A DNA stretch of 9,258 nt from an uncultured Clostridia bacterium (lineage in GTDB: Bacteria > Bacillota > Clostridia > TANB77 > CAG-508): the NCBI GenBank assembly GCA_948560265.1, contig CAOXTD010000028.1, positions 1-9,258 on the forward strand, given 5' to 3'. Position 1 is the first letter of the stretch, and the number at the start of each line of letters is the position of its first letter. Position numbers and translations under genes: made by a program. The notes below the pieces were generated by a model. It was not told where the DNA came from and did not search any database. It saw nothing but the letters and a program-made list of their open reading frames with translations. Below, piece after piece: positions 8,419-9,258 of this stretch.

Positions 8419-8447
8419 ATTATACACCATTTTTTCCAAAATTTCAA
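8419..8447 (-). promoter_or_regulatory. Sigma-A type promoter of the giant surface-protein gene
   Basis: On the minus strand, -35 TTGAAA (8447-8442) is separated by exactly 17 nt from a perfect -10 TATAAT (8424-8419). Transcription should start near 8412, giving a leader of about 30 nt before the ATG. Five of six -35 bases match consensus, so strong basal expression is expected. No operator-like inverted repeat overlaps it. Confidence 0.88.
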
Positions 8448-8470
8448 GTTATGTAAATGAATTATGTGTG

Positions 8471-8495
8471 TTTTTTTGCATTTTTTTGTATTTTT
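8471..8495 (-). promoter_or_regulatory. Three phased A-tracts upstream of the promoter
   Basis: On the minus strand, runs of 7, 7 and 5 A occupy 8477-8471, 8487-8481 and 8495-8491. Their starts are exactly 10 bp apart, close to one helical turn. Phased A-tracts bend DNA and can raise promoter activity. They sit about 60-83 bp upstream of the predicted start of transcription, somewhat further than a classical UP element. The effect on this gene is inferred. Confidence 0.5.
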
Positions 8496-8499
8496 AGGC

Positions 8500-8541
8500 A
8501 AAAAAGGAGAACTCAGAGATAACAATGTTATCTCTGAGTTC
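8500..8541 (-). terminator. Intrinsic terminator of the upstream gene
   Basis: A perfect inverted repeat (8509-8524 with 8526-8541, 16-nt arms, one central base, effective loop about 5 nt) is followed on the minus strand by TCC and six T (8505-8500). It begins 31 nt after the stop codon at 8573. A second, outer pair (TTAGGCAA at 8494-8501 with TTGCCTAA at 8551-8558) and an AAGG/CCTT pair (8504-8507 with 8544-8547) could lengthen the hairpin. It should isolate the giant gene from upstream transcription. Confidence 0.9.
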
Positions 8542-8572
8542 GACCTTCCGTTGCCTAAATCGGTTTCTTACT

Positions 8573-9258
8573 CTATACACCTGGTGTACTTATTCTGTCT
8601 CCGCTTTCGCTACTTTCTTCCGTAGTCTCTACGCGTTCTCCTTCCTCCTCATCATCTTCTTCACTTTCTTCGTTTGACGCATCATGAGAAGGTTCTGGTT
8701 CAGCTAGTCTAGCTGGTTCTTCAGCTTCCATGCCAGCTTCTCCTATGTCAAGAGTACTTGCGGCTTCAGTTCCAATTCCACCAGTTCCAGGAGCAATTGC
8801 ACTATCCATTCCGTTGCCAGTTTCGATTTCAGTTGAGGTACTTCCCTCATCTTCTTCGTCATCACTTGCATTGGTTCCGCCGTTAGTTCCTCCAGCTCCA
8901 GTTCCGGTTCCGCCCGTTCCGGGAGTAGTCGTTCCGCTACCTCCTGTTCCGGTTCCGCCACCAGATTCAGTACCATTTGAGGTATTTCCCTCATCTTCGT
9001 CACCAGTGTCATCACTAGTTCCACCAGTTCCGGTTCCTCCCGTTCCAGGAGTAGTCGTTCCACTGCCTCCTGTTCCGGTTCCGCCACCAGATTCAGTACC
9101 ATTTGAGGTATTTCCCTCATCTTCGTCACCAGTGCCATCACTAGTTCCACCGGTTCCGGTTCCTCCCGTTCCGGGAGTAGTTGTTCCACTGCCTCCTGTT
9201 CCTGTTCCGCCACCAGATTCAGTACCATTTGAGGTATTTCCCTCATCTTCGTCACCAG
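8573..9258 (-). CDS. C-terminal part of a Gly/Thr/Asp/Glu-rich low-complexity protein; 5' end outside window
   Basis: The frame is open from the right edge to TAG at 8573-8575: 227 residues seen. From the N-terminal side it has two full 42-residue repeats and most of a third (GDEDEGNTSNGTES, GGGTGTGGSGTTTPGTGG, TGTGG-SD-T), then a decayed copy (DEEDEGSTSTEIE, PGTGGIGTEAA). Last comes a very acidic tail (EESEEDDEEEGER) ending GDRISTPGV. Such linkers are typical of extracellular proteins, so a secreted or wall-associated product is inferred. No LPXTG, hydrophobic anchor, choline-binding or SLH motif is visible in the C-terminus. A 60-base sample (9121-9180) has 60% G+C against 33% in a sample of the giant gene (2341-2400), reflecting the GGN/ACN repeat content. 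A second frame (9255-8743) is also open but is judged a shadow. Function is unknown. Confidence 0.72.
   Translation of the reverse strand, partial: GDEDEGNTSNGTESGGGTGTGGSGTTTPGTGGTGTGGTSDGTGDEDEGNTSNGTESGGGTGTGGSGTTTPGTGGTGTGGTSDDTGDEDEGNTSNGTESGGGTGTGGSGTTTPGTGGTGTGAGGTNGGTNASDDEEDEGSTSTEIETGNGMDSAIAPGTGGIGTEAASTLDIGEAGMEAEEPARLAEPEPSHDASNEESEEDDEEEGERVETTEESSESGDRISTPGV
8881..9258 (-). repeat. 126-bp tandem repeats encoding 42-residue Gly/Thr/acidic units
   Basis: The same landmark (attcagtacc on the plus strand) occurs at 8965, 9091 and 9217, exactly 126 bp apart, so units insert or delete without changing frame. The copies differ at only a few bases. A decayed copy follows toward the gene end (about 8765-8880). 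The array continues past the right edge, so the total number is unknown. Confidence 0.88.

Noticed and set aside
7996..8460. Plus-strand open frame of 154 codons
   Set aside because: It lies antisense to the signal peptide and head domain and runs through the promoter and RBS of the giant gene. The minus frame has a clear leader, RBS and domains.
8573..8740. Hidden LPXTG or membrane segment in another frame after a frameshift near the end of the right-hand gene
   Set aside because: The in-frame tail aligns with the decayed repeat. I found no LPXTG-like motif or hydrophobic stretch in the other minus frames here.
8743..9255. 170-codon minus-strand frame in the 126-bp repeats, taken as a separate coil-forming protein
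   Set aside because: The alternative frame stays open beyond it, keeps recognisable repeat decay in frame, and ends just before the terminator.

Overview
The window looks like a low-G+C Gram-positive bacterium (Bacillota). The evidence is A/T-rich codons, a consensus AGGAGG ribosome binding site, a textbook sigma-A promoter (TTGAAA, 17 nt, TATAAT), TGG-only tryptophan in the parts read, and surface-protein repeat families common in that phylum. The species cannot be named from this sequence. Both genes lie on the minus strand and both are cut by the window edges.

Right end (9258 to 8573): the C-terminal 227 codons of a low-complexity protein. It has a Gly/Thr/Asp/Glu-rich linker built from 42-residue repeats, then an acidic tail that ends with no visible sortase motif or membrane anchor. 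A strong intrinsic terminator (about 8500-8541) follows.

Intergenic region (8572 to 8382): the terminator, three A-tracts spaced exactly 10 bp apart, and a consensus promoter and RBS for the next gene.

Main feature (8381 to 1, continuing outside): one uninterrupted reading frame of at least 2793 codons encoding a giant secreted fibrous protein. From the N-terminus it has a signal peptide, two Trp-rich Ig-like domains, and 28 FIVAR-type three-helix repeats. These are followed by five Ig-like repeats of YDG/MBG type with an 84-residue period, one Big_2-like domain, and nearly identical 74-residue Ig-like repeats that run off the window. The 28 FIVAR units form 13 two-unit super-repeats (133 residues, 399 bp) between two divergent single units. 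The 133-residue spacing is exact for ten consecutive intervals.

The two genes are co-directional, but the terminator and the dedicated promoter suggest separate transcription. The giant protein resembles in principle the Ebh-type giant adhesins: a small head held away from the cell by a long stalk. Its C-terminus and mode of attachment lie outside the window. No RNA gene, mobile element, CRISPR array or plus-strand gene is supported.
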